A DNA stretch of 64,000 bases from Bacteriovoracaceae bacterium (lineage in GTDB: Bacteria; Bdellovibrionota; Bacteriovoracia; Bacteriovoracales; Bacteriovoracaceae). The position numbers and the translations under genes were made by a program. A model generated the notes under the pieces. That model saw only the letters and a list, made by a program, of their open reading frames with translations, had not been told where the DNA came from and ran no database searches. Shown in pieces: positions 17,905 to 26,434 of this stretch; the first letter of the stretch is position 1, and each line of letters begins with the position of its first letter. The stretch spans positions 62,001-126,000 of the forward strand of contig CANFHC010000008.1 in NCBI GenBank assembly GCA_947446575.1, written 5' to 3'.

Positions 17905-17935
17905 ATTAATGGCCCCAAAAATGGGGCCATTAATT
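17905..17935. terminator. Bidirectional rho-independent terminator
   Basis: A perfect 13-bp stem (AATTAATGGCCCC with GGGGCCATTAATT) around a 6-base loop. It is followed by TTTTTTA on the + strand and has an A-rich 5' flank that gives T residues on the - strand. It sits between the convergent genes ending at 17902 and 17938 and can serve both. Confidence 0.88.
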
Positions 17936-17937
17936 TT

Positions 17938-18504
17938 TTATTGGCAATAATTATTCTCGTTAAAGTATCTTGAGCAGTAAGTTGATGGCATATTGCAATC
18001 ATTTGCTACTGAAGAAAAATAAAATCCTGAACGTTGGCAAACAGATCTTCCACCATCAATTACAGTGACAATAAATGTACCTTCTTCAACAGATTTTCCA
18101 TCTTTTGATAAAATGTACTTTACATTATTTTTGCCCATTCCTAAAAGTGGATGTTGAAATAATGTACTGATCCAGAGGTTGAAAGATTTTTTGCTTTTTC
18201 CTAAAACCCCATCGTATTTTTCAGATTTAATTTTACTTACACTTCCGTCTTCACGAGTTGCTTGTAATGAGACAGCGTCAGCATTAGTTTGAGGACCAGA
18301 AAAATATGAATATTCACCTGGATTTAAAATTTCGCTATTGCAATTAGTATAGGCCGATGATGTTCCTTGTGGAGTGTTACACTGAACTGTTAAGTGTCCA
18401 GAGAGTTGCATTGTTGAGAATTGCTCTCCACCTGAAAGTCCTGCTGCTATAACGTGAGATGAACCTAAAAAAAGCCCAAGCATTAATATTTTTAAATTTT
18501 TCAT
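17938..18504 (-). CDS. Secreted Cys-containing protein of unknown function
   Basis: 188-aa secreted protein with a signal peptide (LKILMLGLFLGSSHVIAA). The mature part is strand-rich with a cysteine pair (VQCNTPQGTSSAYTNCNSE) and a C-terminal cysteine cluster (CQRSGFYFSSVANDCNMPSTYCSRY, final CQ), so disulfides are likely. I start at the ATG at 18504, where GGAGGA lies six bases upstream; the frame is open to 18564 but lacks a signal peptide from there. Convergent with the DUF5602-like gene. Family not recognised. Confidence 0.75.
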   Translation of the reverse strand: MKNLKILMLGLFLGSSHVIAAGLSGGEQFSTMQLSGHLTVQCNTPQGTSSAYTNCNSEILNPGEYSYFSGPQTNADAVSLQATREDGSVSKIKSEKYDGVLGKSKKSFNLWISTLFQHPLLGMGKNNVKYILSKDGKSVEEGTFIVTVIDGGRSVCQRSGFYFSSVANDCNMPSTYCSRYFNENNYCQ

Positions 18505-18594
18505 AAAATCCTCCAATACTTTAAACGTTAGACCTTGACGAATGTTTTGCCAATAAAAAATCAAATCTAGTTCGTGTCATCGAATTGACACTTG

Positions 18595-20088
18595 TTAATT
18601 TAAAGTACATCCAAATTCTGGTTTGGCCGGCGTAAAATATGCTTTAGCAGAATTCTCAGAGTGTCTTCTAAAGAGCCTTGAAAGTTTTGCCAGCCACACT
18701 TGCACCGAAATTCGTCCATCTTTTTCTTCAACTTTTTTTACCACGATTTTACTGAAAAATTTGGCAAAGGAAAATTTATTTCTTTTTAAGCAAGTTGAAA
18801 TATCAACTCCTGAAATTAAATGACAAGAGCAAACGTTTTTAGCAATGGCCGATTGTAATGTGGTTGCTTGTAGCGCATTTCTTATATTACGAATTATATT
18901 TCCTAATCCAATAGATAGAGGATTTGTTTTTTGAACTTTTCCTACAGTTGAGTTCGGGGTTGCGAAACATGCCAGAGCTCCCGAGACAAAATGATCTGTT
19001 TTTGAATGAAATTCTTGATCTGAACCTGTCCTGACAATGATCATATTTTGTGTTGGAAGCATTATGAGAAACTGTCCTAAATGACCAATTGCCAAAAACA
19101 TATCTTCTGGAGAATTAGGATATGGTTTACCCAGTCCGTTTTTTATTGGACGATTAAGCCAGAGTGATCCTCCATAAACACCAGTATCTTTGATGTCTGT
19201 AACGATGGTTCCAGATGAAACATAACCAGGAGAGGGAGTAAGCATAACTTTTATCCATTCAGGAGGTAGGATGATATCTCCATTCCACTGGCCATTATTT
19301 AGTAATAAATAGCCTAGTTTTGCAAGATCCCTTGGGGTTGAAAATACACTTGCCCCGCCTATATAGGTTCCTGTTATATCACGTTCAAATGTGACATTTT
19401 TCATGCCTAACGGATTAAATAAATTTCTCCAAGGCATTTCTTCATATTCGGTTGCGTATACTTTCTTAAGTACACCCATTGTTACTGTTGGAAGACCAGT
19501 TGAGTAGTTCCACTTATAAGCTGGACCTTGTTTAATTATTCTTTTACCTAAAACAAAATTTGTCATGTCTTCATGGCCTGCACCATAAAGCATACTCACA
19601 ACAGGATTATCGATAACATCAAGTTCTGTTTCATTCCAGTTATATCCGGCATCTAAATAAAGTAAATTTTTAATTAAAATTTTTTGATAATTAGAAGTAT
19701 TGTTTCCATGAGGGTAATATGCACTTAACGGCATATCTAAATTTATTCTTCCATCACGTACAGCTGTTCCTAAAAGTATCCCTGTGAATGTTTTACTGAT
19801 GGACCAAAGTGGGTGAGAGACATCAATTCCATAATGATCATCATAATATTCATAAAGAATCTGACCATCTTTAATTATAATTAATCCTTCCGTTAAAAAA
19901 TTCTTATTATCAGTTGCAAAATGTTTAAATTCTTGACATTGAGCGCTCTCCATTCGGTTGGTTGAATTTGCCATTTCCCAATCAGGGACTGGCCACCTTA
20001 TGTTAGAAATTTTTAGATCATTGGCATTGACTGAAAAATTAAAAAGAAAAAATAAGATAACTATTGAAAAACTTTTTTTCATCCACAT
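18595..20088 (-). CDS. Secreted serine hydrolase (beta-lactamase class C/6-aminohexanoate-dimer hydrolase-like)
   Basis: 497-aa secreted protein with a signal peptide (SIVILFFLFNFSVNA). Motifs of the penicillin-binding-protein-like hydrolases are present: SxxK in LWSISKTFTG, a tyrosine block YKWNYSTGLP (Y-x-T where Y-x-N is usual) and a late GHLGQFLIMLP. The family includes esterases, DD-peptidases and amide hydrolases. A C-terminal extension of about 110 residues with a CSCHLISG cluster is unusual. GGGAGA precedes the ATG. The substrate is unknown; a class C beta-lactamase function is unlikely without the classical KTG triad. Confidence 0.8.
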   Translation of the reverse strand: MWMKKSFSIVILFFLFNFSVNANDLKISNIRWPVPDWEMANSTNRMESAQCQEFKHFATDNKNFLTEGLIIIKDGQILYEYYDDHYGIDVSHPLWSISKTFTGILLGTAVRDGRINLDMPLSAYYPHGNNTSNYQKILIKNLLYLDAGYNWNETELDVIDNPVVSMLYGAGHEDMTNFVLGKRIIKQGPAYKWNYSTGLPTVTMGVLKKVYATEYEEMPWRNLFNPLGMKNVTFERDITGTYIGGASVFSTPRDLAKLGYLLLNNGQWNGDIILPPEWIKVMLTPSPGYVSSGTIVTDIKDTGVYGGSLWLNRPIKNGLGKPYPNSPEDMFLAIGHLGQFLIMLPTQNMIIVRTGSDQEFHSKTDHFVSGALACFATPNSTVGKVQKTNPLSIGLGNIIRNIRNALQATTLQSAIAKNVCSCHLISGVDISTCLKRNKFSFAKFFSKIVVKKVEEKDGRISVQVWLAKLSRLFRRHSENSAKAYFTPAKPEFGCTLN

Positions 20089-20122
20089 ATAATTCTCCCA
20101 AGTAAATTTTGATAAGTTTTAG

Positions 20123-20410
20123 TTATTCAACTTCATCATCATAATCTTGGTCTGAATCATCTAATAAGTTTTTTGCAGATTGATTTTCTTTGTTTTCAAG
20201 TTGAGTTTTTTTTAATTCTTCTGATTTCTTGCAAAAAAATTTTCCACTTATTTCTTCACATTTTTCTGAAGTTGTTTCCCCGGCAGGTGTTACTTCAGTT
20301 GTGCCATCCTTTTGCCTTTTATAAATATCGTCTCTTGAGGGACCTATCGTGTTGATGGCAGCGTTTGTAGAAGTAGATGCTATTATAGAGAGACCAATTA
20401 ATAATTTCAT
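20123..20410 (-). CDS. Small secreted protein, unknown function
   Basis: 95-aa protein with a signal peptide (LLIGLSIIASTSTNA) and a hydrophilic, acidic mature chain (KRQKDGTTEVTPAGETTSEK, then DDSDQDYDDEVE at the end) holding two cysteines (EKCEEI, FFCKKS). The ATG at 20410 has AGGAGC upstream; the longer frame to 20488 has no signal peptide. It lies 34 bases upstream of the serine hydrolase on the same strand and could be co-transcribed. No family recognised. Confidence 0.65.
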   Translation of the reverse strand: MKLLIGLSIIASTSTNAAINTIGPSRDDIYKRQKDGTTEVTPAGETTSEKCEEISGKFFCKKSEELKKTQLENKENQSAKNLLDDSDQDYDDEVE

Positions 20411-20630
20411 TGAAGAGCTCCTGTTATCAAGGAATGCGCAAGCATGTCCCAGTTCTCTTACTTTGATGATAGGGAGAGTCAGAAGCATTAAAAAATATAT
20501 TTTTCGAGGCCATTGCCGAAGTTTTTTGTTATGGATTAAGAACTAGATGCACCATTGGCTCCTATAAAACTTACACAGTCTATACTTTTTAGACTCTGAA
20601 TGTTATCAATGAAATAACTAAGGAGTCCCT

Positions 20631-21134
20631 ATGAAAAAATTAATTTTGCTAGCGTTACTTTCAATATTTTTTTCACTTGGTAATCTTTTTGCAAAAGAAG
20701 AAACTTTATCGATAACAGATAATGATGATAACAATGAAGTATATAACCTCGTTGTAAATGTTGATGATGCCACTCAGTCTCTTAAAAATCTCTATAAAGA
20801 TACTTTCATTGATGGAAAAAAAATCCGTCGCGATGTTCTTAATCCAGACAATTTAAAAACTAAAGATGGAGTCATACTAGAGAAGCGTGACAACTATAAT
20901 ATTCTTAATTTAAAAAGTGACAACTTAGACTTTGATCGCGGTGGAAAGATTATCATTGATACACTATATAATGGTGTCACTGGAGATAGACGAACAGTCG
21001 ATTTAGATCTTTCAAAAGATAAAAACAGCTGGAAACTTTTTAAGGATAAAAAAGCTGTCTCTAAGTTTCACGTTAAAGTAAATAAAGTTATTATTTTAGG
21101 TACAGTGGGAATTAAAACTATTGTAATGGAGTAA
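20631..21134 (+). CDS. Secreted protein of unknown function
   Basis: 167-aa secreted protein with a signal peptide (LILLALLSIFFSLGNLFA). The mature part is rich in Asp, Asn and Lys and in short strands (VYNLVVNVDDATQSL, ILNLKSDNLDFDRGG, VKVNKVIILGTVG); no cysteines. It recalls a compact beta-sandwich but I cannot place it. AAGGAG lies upstream of the ATG. Its 3' end overlaps the convergent rlmF gene by 17 bases, so the two mRNAs would be complementary there. Confidence 0.75.
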   Translation: MKKLILLALLSIFFSLGNLFAKEETLSITDNDDNNEVYNLVVNVDDATQSLKNLYKDTFIDGKKIRRDVLNPDNLKTKDGVILEKRDNYNILNLKSDNLDFDRGGKIIIDTLYNGVTGDRRTVDLDLSKDKNSWKLFKDKKAVSKFHVKVNKVIILGTVGIKTIVME

Positions 21135-22020
21135 AAGTCCAAGCAAAAATTCTAGTTTTCTTTTGTCCTTGTGCCATGTCGATTGTTTTAAAACTGGCAA
21201 CACCCATTTTTTTGATTTCTTCATATAAAAAGGGAAGTGTTGTTGCTTTAGAGACTAAAGTTGTAAACCATAAACAGTTCTTTTTATAATTCATACTTTC
21301 TGCGATCATTCCTTTTATAAAGGAAACTTCACCACCTTCATACCAAAGTTCTGTATTTTGACCGCCAAAATTTTGTGAATTTTTTTTCAAGCCTAGGTTA
21401 CGATTTTTCTTTTCCGATCCGGCGCGAGCTTCTTCAAGCGATGTGTGAAAAGGAGGGTTGCATATGGTTAAATGAAAAAATTCTGAAGGTTCAATGATAT
21501 ATTCAAAAAATTTAGTTTTATCTTTTTGCTGACGTATTTCAATTTCTTTAGTTAATTTATTATTTTCGACGATCAATTTTGCGTTTGTAATTGCAACGCT
21601 GTCAATATCGCTGCCTATGACCTTCCAGCCATATTCTTGATGGGCAATCAAGGGATAAATACAATTGGCACCCATTCCAATGTCGAGCACTTTTATTTTT
21701 TCACCAGTTGGTATCTTGCCATTGGCAGGAGTCAACAAATCGGCTACATGATGAATATAATCTGCTCGTCCTGGAATCGGTGGACAGAGATAATTTTTAG
21801 GAATTTCCCAAAACTTAATATGATAAAAATATTTAAGCAAAGCTGTGTTTAATGCAATAACGGCTTGAGAATCAGAGAAATCGACTGATTCATTATTATA
21901 CTGGTTTAATTTTACAAAAACTGAAAGAGGCGGATGACTCTTTATCAATTCCTTAAAGTCATAAGAGGTTTTGTGCTTATTGCGAGGATGCAGTCCAATT
22001 TTTGTTTCTATTTTTTCCAT
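21118..22020 (-). CDS. rlmF: 23S rRNA (adenine(1618)-N(6))-methyltransferase RlmF
   Basis: Class I SAM methyltransferase that methylates N6 of A1618 in 23S rRNA. The 300-aa protein follows the RlmF pattern closely: LHPRNKHKTSYDFKELIKSHPPL at the start, LCPPIPGRADYIHHVADLL, the SAM-binding VLDIGMGANCIYPLI, and the catalytic NPPF motif in ICNPPFHTS. A basic loop (KKNRNLGLKKNSQNFGG) and GEVSFIKGMI are also typical. Length agrees with the E. coli enzyme. Cytosolic, monocistronic. Confidence 0.93.
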   Translation of the reverse strand: MEKIETKIGLHPRNKHKTSYDFKELIKSHPPLSVFVKLNQYNNESVDFSDSQAVIALNTALLKYFYHIKFWEIPKNYLCPPIPGRADYIHHVADLLTPANGKIPTGEKIKVLDIGMGANCIYPLIAHQEYGWKVIGSDIDSVAITNAKLIVENNKLTKEIEIRQQKDKTKFFEYIIEPSEFFHLTICNPPFHTSLEEARAGSEKKNRNLGLKKNSQNFGGQNTELWYEGGEVSFIKGMIAESMNYKKNCLWFTTLVSKATTLPFLYEEIKKMGVASFKTIDMAQGQKKTRIFAWTFTPLQ

Positions 22021-22065
22021 CTTTTAACAATAATGCAAAAACTAAAATCTTTAAAGCTTTATTGA

Positions 22066-22179
22066 TTAAAGTTGAGGACTCATGCCGACAGCAATGACTA
22101 AAATAGCGAGGAAAAATATTATAATATCAATTTTACTGATGTGATTTTTGATCATTTTAAGAGTTCTGCTAGTATTCAT
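22066..22179 (-). CDS. Small membrane peptide (37 aa)
   Basis: A short open frame with a perfect ribosome binding site (AAGGAGG, five bases before the ATG at 22179; another ATG lies directly before it). The product has a basic N-terminal half (NTSRTLKMIKNHISK) and one hydrophobic segment (IDIIIFFLAILVIAVGM), ending SPQL. This is the layout of small single-pass inner-membrane peptides. It sits between rlmF and the O-antigen ligase gene on the same strand. Function unknown. Confidence 0.6.
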   Translation of the reverse strand: MNTSRTLKMIKNHISKIDIIIFFLAILVIAVGMSPQL

Positions 22180-22218
22180 CATTTCCTCCTTAAGGGATAG
22201 CAACATTTATTTTTAAAG

Positions 22219-23571
22219 CTAGAATGATTCTTTTGATAGGGTCAAAGTGTTATTTTCTAAAAAAACTGATTTTACAGGATACCTTTGTGGAAATTGTATT
22301 CCTAAATATCCGAAGACTAACCAATAGATTCTGTCGGCCATTCCTCCTAATGAAAAATGGGCATGATAGATAACAAATACAGGTAAGTGAGATAATAAAA
22401 ATAAACCCAAAACTTGAATGTTAGGATCATCTTGATTCAATCCTTTAATGGCGCCAAAAATCATCATCACATAGCCAAAAATTGCGTAGACAAAAAGCGG
22501 GTAACCACCAATAACTGCCGCTGAAACAAAAAGATTATGCGGATCTTTGAATGAGTTATAACTTTCTACCTCTATTCCTTCTTCTTTGTTATTTAAAAAT
22601 TTATAAAGTAGTCCCAATCCAAAGTAAGGACTTTTTTCAAACATGCTCCAGCCTCTGGTGACTTCTTCCATTCGAGTTTCAACTCCATCCTGGGCCTTTC
22701 TTAGTCCAAAGCTCGTTTTACCTGTTGTTACATTATACATAAACTCAGTTGTAGGAGCGCCTATTAAAAGTGTTGAAACTAAAAAACAGGAAAGAAATGA
22801 AAATTTGAATAATCGCACAGCCCTTTTTTTTGAACCGAATAAAAAAATACCAACAAATGTTGTAATAGCGATTGTTCCAAAAGCAGCTTTTGTTGAAGTT
22901 AGTAAAACTGATAATCCCAGAACAAGGATCGCAATTAATTTAAGTGGAGTATTGTTTTTAAGTGTCCATTTTTTATCATTAAAAAGATTAGGAAAAAAGA
23001 AAATAAAAGCGGCGGTTGTTGCAGAAACCATATGAGGGATATGTTTAAAAAATCCCGTAAATCTTCCCCCTCGAAACATCTCTCCCAAAAAAAGTGGCAA
23101 ACAGAGAAAACTGGTAATAACTAAAAAGACGCTTATTTGAGTTGTGTAAGAAACAAATTTTTTCAAATCAAAAAGTGTAGGAATGACTATTCCGTATAAA
23201 AGAATCAATAATATGGCCATTCCAAGGCCTGCGATTTGAATTAGCACAGAATTTCCAATATTGACTAATGTAATTTGAAATAAGGTTTGAATCGTGAGAA
23301 CTGCAATTAAAGAATAGATATAAGTTTTATAAATGGGAGAGAGTTTAACGGTATGTTCTTTTTTTATCCAGGCCGTAATTAAAATCAGGGAGATCAAAAA
23401 TTGTAATCCAAAATTTATATACGGATGGAGTCCATATTGAAAAATAAATGGTGTAATAGAATACGGAATAACCTTAGTCCACTTGAGTGAAATTTTGCAT
23501 AGAAAAATGAGTGCGATCAAAGTTATGCAGCAAATATCAATAAGTTTGTTGAGCGATAATTTTGGTATCAT
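22219..23571 (-). CDS. O-antigen ligase/polymerase family membrane protein
   Basis: 450-aa inner-membrane protein with about eleven hydrophobic segments and the Wzy_C/O-antigen ligase pattern: a large periplasmic loop containing GWSMFEKSPYFGLGLLYKF and SFKDPHNLFVSAAVIGGYPLF, where the PHN(L/x)F histidine is typical. It would join or polymerise undecaprenyl-linked glycans. Its ATG overlaps the stop of the upstream SLBB gene by four bases, and a chain-length gene is divergent just beyond. The three together look like a small polysaccharide assembly and export set. Confidence 0.85.
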   Translation of the reverse strand: MIPKLSLNKLIDICCITLIALIFLCKISLKWTKVIPYSITPFIFQYGLHPYINFGLQFLISLILITAWIKKEHTVKLSPIYKTYIYSLIAVLTIQTLFQITLVNIGNSVLIQIAGLGMAILLILLYGIVIPTLFDLKKFVSYTTQISVFLVITSFLCLPLFLGEMFRGGRFTGFFKHIPHMVSATTAAFIFFFPNLFNDKKWTLKNNTPLKLIAILVLGLSVLLTSTKAAFGTIAITTFVGIFLFGSKKRAVRLFKFSFLSCFLVSTLLIGAPTTEFMYNVTTGKTSFGLRKAQDGVETRMEEVTRGWSMFEKSPYFGLGLLYKFLNNKEEGIEVESYNSFKDPHNLFVSAAVIGGYPLFVYAIFGYVMMIFGAIKGLNQDDPNIQVLGLFLLSHLPVFVIYHAHFSLGGMADRIYWLVFGYLGIQFPQRYPVKSVFLENNTLTLSKESF

Positions 23572-24092
23572 TTTTTATATCTATCTTTAATAACAATCGC
23601 AGTTAGTATTGAAGTTAAAATTACAGAAACAATAGAGATCGTTCTGAATGCGTCGTTGCTTACAATTGGACTTTTGTTTTTTATCAAAACAATATCATTG
23701 GAGACAAGAGTATAATCATTCTTTGCTCCTTTTTTTAATGTTTCTTCGAGATCTATAGTTAAACTTTTTGTTTCTTCGCCATTACTTCCCTGAATCATTT
23801 GTTGATCGTTACCAATCACGATTTTTTCTAAATCTGCATCAGCACTTGTTCCTCCCGCGAGGGCCAAGAGAGTTGTCAATTTCATATTCGCCGGAATGTG
23901 ATAAAGCCCTGCATTTTTGATGGCACCTAATAAACGTATAGGAATAAGCTCTTGGTTTGGATAGGATTCGAATATGAATTCAGACGATGAATTTACATTA
24001 TATTTTGATCCTTTTTGAAATTCATTTGTAACCGCAAAACTTTGACTAAGTAGAACACTGTAAAGTATGACTATCGCCATTGATCTTCGCAT
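23568..24092 (-). CDS. SLBB-domain polysaccharide export protein
   Basis: 174-aa exported protein: signal peptide (MAIVILYSVLLSQSFA), one SLBB domain at about residues 45-95 (IRLLGAIKNAGLYHIPANMKLTTLLALAGGTSADADL), and a C-terminal hydrophobic helix (IVSVILTSILTAIVI) ending in KDRYKK. The Wza-type Poly_export domain is absent, so it is a reduced relative of capsule export proteins, probably anchored in the inner membrane with the SLBB domain in the periplasm. It overlaps the O-antigen ligase gene by four bases and is divergent from the chain-length gene. Confidence 0.8.
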   Translation of the reverse strand: MRRSMAIVILYSVLLSQSFAVTNEFQKGSKYNVNSSSEFIFESYPNQELIPIRLLGAIKNAGLYHIPANMKLTTLLALAGGTSADADLEKIVIGNDQQMIQGSNGEETKSLTIDLEETLKKGAKNDYTLVSNDIVLIKNKSPIVSNDAFRTISIVSVILTSILTAIVIKDRYKK

Positions 24093-24166
24093 GAAGAGAC
24101 TCCTATCGTATATAAATTCAAAGAACGTTTAGAAAATAAAATAAAATAATGGAGAGAAGAAAACTT

Positions 24167-25396
24167 ATGAATACCAGTGATGAAATAAGTCTGCACCAAA
24201 TTTTACAAATATTTACAAGGCGCTGGAAATATCTTCTTATGTTAAGTTTGATTTTCTCTTTAGGTGCTCTTACTAAACACAAATATTTTCCCAGTTATCC
24301 AGGTAGTGGTAAACTTATTATTAAAGATGTTCGAAATAGTCAATTGCAGTCAATCATAGGTCGGGCCGCAGGTGTTGGTGCTGATTTGAGTACACCAGAA
24401 TCAAAAGGTGATGATGCCGTTTCGCGTGCTGAAGCGCTCTTAGATATTCACGACTTTTATGTGGCAGTAACAAAACGTTTATTAGAAATAAAACATGATG
24501 TTAACAATCCTGCTCTTGTGAGTTTTTTTAATTCTTTTAATCGTTCTGAAAATGATCCAGAGTTTATTCACGTAGTGGCAAATAAATTATCAACACTGAT
24601 AACCTTTAATTCTACCAAAGGCGATATTTTAGTAATTGAGGGAAAAAGTAATAACAAAGAATTCACCGTTATGTTAGTTAATGAAACATTGCTGGAAGCT
24701 CAGCATATTTTAACAGAACGAGAATTAGATGATTTAAATCGCGCTGAAAATTATTTTAAAGTTGAAATAGAAGGTGTTCGCTCTCGTTTAGATTCAATCG
24801 AAACGACGACAGTGAGAAAGATGCAAAAAAATCAAGTTTTTTCGGTGGACATGGAAAAAGGAGAGAATACTAAATATATAAGTGAACTGAAAAAAAATAT
24901 TAATGATACTAATATGGCGATTACAAATAATAATCAAAAAATATTTGAGTTAAAAGAAAAGTTAAAAACGACACCAGCTACAAATACGGCCTTGAGTAAA
25001 TTTAATGAGGCTTCACAAATTAAATCTCTAGAAGATCAAAATAGTGACTTGAATCTAGAATTAAAAACATCTCAGAGTTATTTAAAAGATTTTGAAGTAC
25101 AAAAAAACAATTTAGTTCCATTTCAATATGAAATTGAAAAAATGAACGCTGGCCATGATTTTGAATATAAGATTTATGCTTCATTAAACGATTCACTCGC
25201 TCGGATTGGATTACAAAAAACATACGCTAAAAATAAAGTTGAAATTCTTGAAATGGAAAGGGTCACTAAAGTTCACTCAAGCCCCCCATTATTGATTTTG
25301 ATATTAATTGCTTTAACACTTTCTCAAGTCATTGGAATATTCAGTATTTATATCTATGAACTTTTTCAACCAACAAAGGTGATGGCCCCTTATTAA
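24167..25396 (+). CDS. Wzz-type polysaccharide chain-length determinant protein
   Basis: 409-aa inner-membrane protein with the Wzz layout: a first helix (WKYLLMLSLIFSLGALT), a long periplasmic helical region with coiled coil (about residues 175-330), and a final helix (LLILILIALTLSQVIGIFSIYIYEL). It would set the length of a glycan polymer made with the ligase/polymerase across the divergent gap. The ATG at 24167 is used because GGAGAG lies ten bases before it; an ATG at 24149 is also in frame. The proline-rich C-terminal motif is short (HSSPPLL). No tyrosine-kinase domain. Confidence 0.82.
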   Translation: MNTSDEISLHQILQIFTRRWKYLLMLSLIFSLGALTKHKYFPSYPGSGKLIIKDVRNSQLQSIIGRAAGVGADLSTPESKGDDAVSRAEALLDIHDFYVAVTKRLLEIKHDVNNPALVSFFNSFNRSENDPEFIHVVANKLSTLITFNSTKGDILVIEGKSNNKEFTVMLVNETLLEAQHILTERELDDLNRAENYFKVEIEGVRSRLDSIETTTVRKMQKNQVFSVDMEKGENTKYISELKKNINDTNMAITNNNQKIFELKEKLKTTPATNTALSKFNEASQIKSLEDQNSDLNLELKTSQSYLKDFEVQKNNLVPFQYEIEKMNAGHDFEYKIYASLNDSLARIGLQKTYAKNKVEILEMERVTKVHSSPPLLILILIALTLSQVIGIFSIYIYELFQPTKVMAPY

Positions 25397-25839
25397 ATAG
25401 GAGAGATGCTGATTGAGCTTATTTCACCATGGCTTTCTTTAATAGGAATAATTTTATAGCGGGCCTTAATACCTGTGAAAATTGCGTAATCAATATCGGT
25501 TTCGATCGATATATGTGATTGATCTTTTAGTTGATCGTTGTAGAGTTTTGCGATGATTTGCGCTGATGCACTCGAAAATATTTCATCTTTTTTAGCAAGA
25601 AATGGATCAAAGTAAATATTGTATCCATCATTTTCAAAAGAAGCTTCGTACAAAGTTCCGTTTGAAAGTGTTCCGGAGATATCTTTATTTACAATACCCG
25701 TTTCATGATTATTTTTTTTTGTTGCAATTTTTTTTGTTTTGGCCTGAAGAGGGTTTGCTTTAAAATCACTAAATTTTTTGCTCATATCTGAACACGATAC
25801 ACAAAACAATAAAAACATAAGAACAATAATTTTACTCAT
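25393..25839 (-). CDS. Lipoprotein of unknown function
   Basis: 148-aa lipoprotein with a clear lipobox (LFCVSC, Cys16). The mature chain starts with a Lys-rich linker (KKFSDFKANPLQAKTKKIATKK) and continues as a strand-rich domain (GTLYEASFENDGYNIYFDPF, ISIETDIDYAIFTGIKARYKI). Its 3' end overlaps the convergent chain-length gene by four bases. The sequence vaguely resembles FlgH-like lipoproteins in the order of strands, but I would not claim it. Function unknown. Confidence 0.72.
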   Translation of the reverse strand: MSKIIVLMFLLFCVSCSDMSKKFSDFKANPLQAKTKKIATKKNNHETGIVNKDISGTLSNGTLYEASFENDGYNIYFDPFLAKKDEIFSSASAQIIAKLYNDQLKDQSHISIETDIDYAIFTGIKARYKIIPIKESHGEISSISISPI

Positions 25840-26119
25840 GCTGAAATTTTACTAAGTGATGGATAATTGTCAACCTTGATCTAAGTGGTTGAATAAGAGG
25901 ACATAGAATTTAAGAGATTTGTCAGGAATTCAAGGCAATTTTGCAAAGCTTGATAGATTTAGTAAATGTGCTGAACTTTTCATATATATAAAAATTTGTG
26001 CCGTTTCGTCTTGAGCTTTTTTTTCAATTTCTATATTTATTAACTCTACTGCCCTTTTATTAAACGCTCACTTGTATTAATATTCACAGAGTTTATTTTT
26101 TTAAATAAAGGAATATAAA

Positions 26120-26434
26120 ATGAGTGCCGAAATAGAAAAATTCCCCGTCGGTTGGACTGAAACAGTCGTAATGATTTGTTCGAAATGCGGTAAACAATTT
26201 GATAATTCCGAATCTCAAAATTCACCAGAGAGAATAAAAAGTGAATTAAAATCGGTGGCAAAATCAGAACTGGGTGCAAAGATACGTGTGATCACTACTT
26301 CATGTTTAAATATGTGTCCTGTTGATAAAATTGCTATCGCAGTTGCCAGCACAAATAATGATGATGTCTTTAAAGGTTATTCAGTTGTACCAAATTCTTC
26401 TGGCAGTGAAATTTATAAAAAAATTTTAAAATAA
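26120..26434 (+). CDS. Thioredoxin-like [2Fe-2S] ferredoxin domain protein
   Basis: 104-aa cytosolic protein with four cysteines in the order Cys20-x2-Cys23 and Cys62-x3-Cys66 (ICSKCGKQF; TTSCLNMCPVDKI). The second pair followed by P and a strand (KIAIAVAS) is the usual form of thioredoxin-like (2Fe-2S) ferredoxins. The first pair is tighter than in many members, so a zinc site is an alternative. AAAGGA precedes the ATG. Gene ends one base before the convergent methyltransferase gene. Confidence 0.68.
   Translation: MSAEIEKFPVGWTETVVMICSKCGKQFDNSESQNSPERIKSELKSVAKSELGAKIRVITTSCLNMCPVDKIAIAVASTNNDDVFKGYSVVPNSSGSEIYKKILK

Noticed and set aside
18595-20088. Calling the two class C-like hydrolases beta-lactamases
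   Set aside because: SxxK and related blocks are shared by esterases and peptidases; nothing here shows antibiotic hydrolysis.
22643-23035. A 130-codon + strand frame inside the O-antigen ligase gene
   Set aside because: It is the mirror of hydrophobic codons of the ligase and has no ribosome site or domain pattern.
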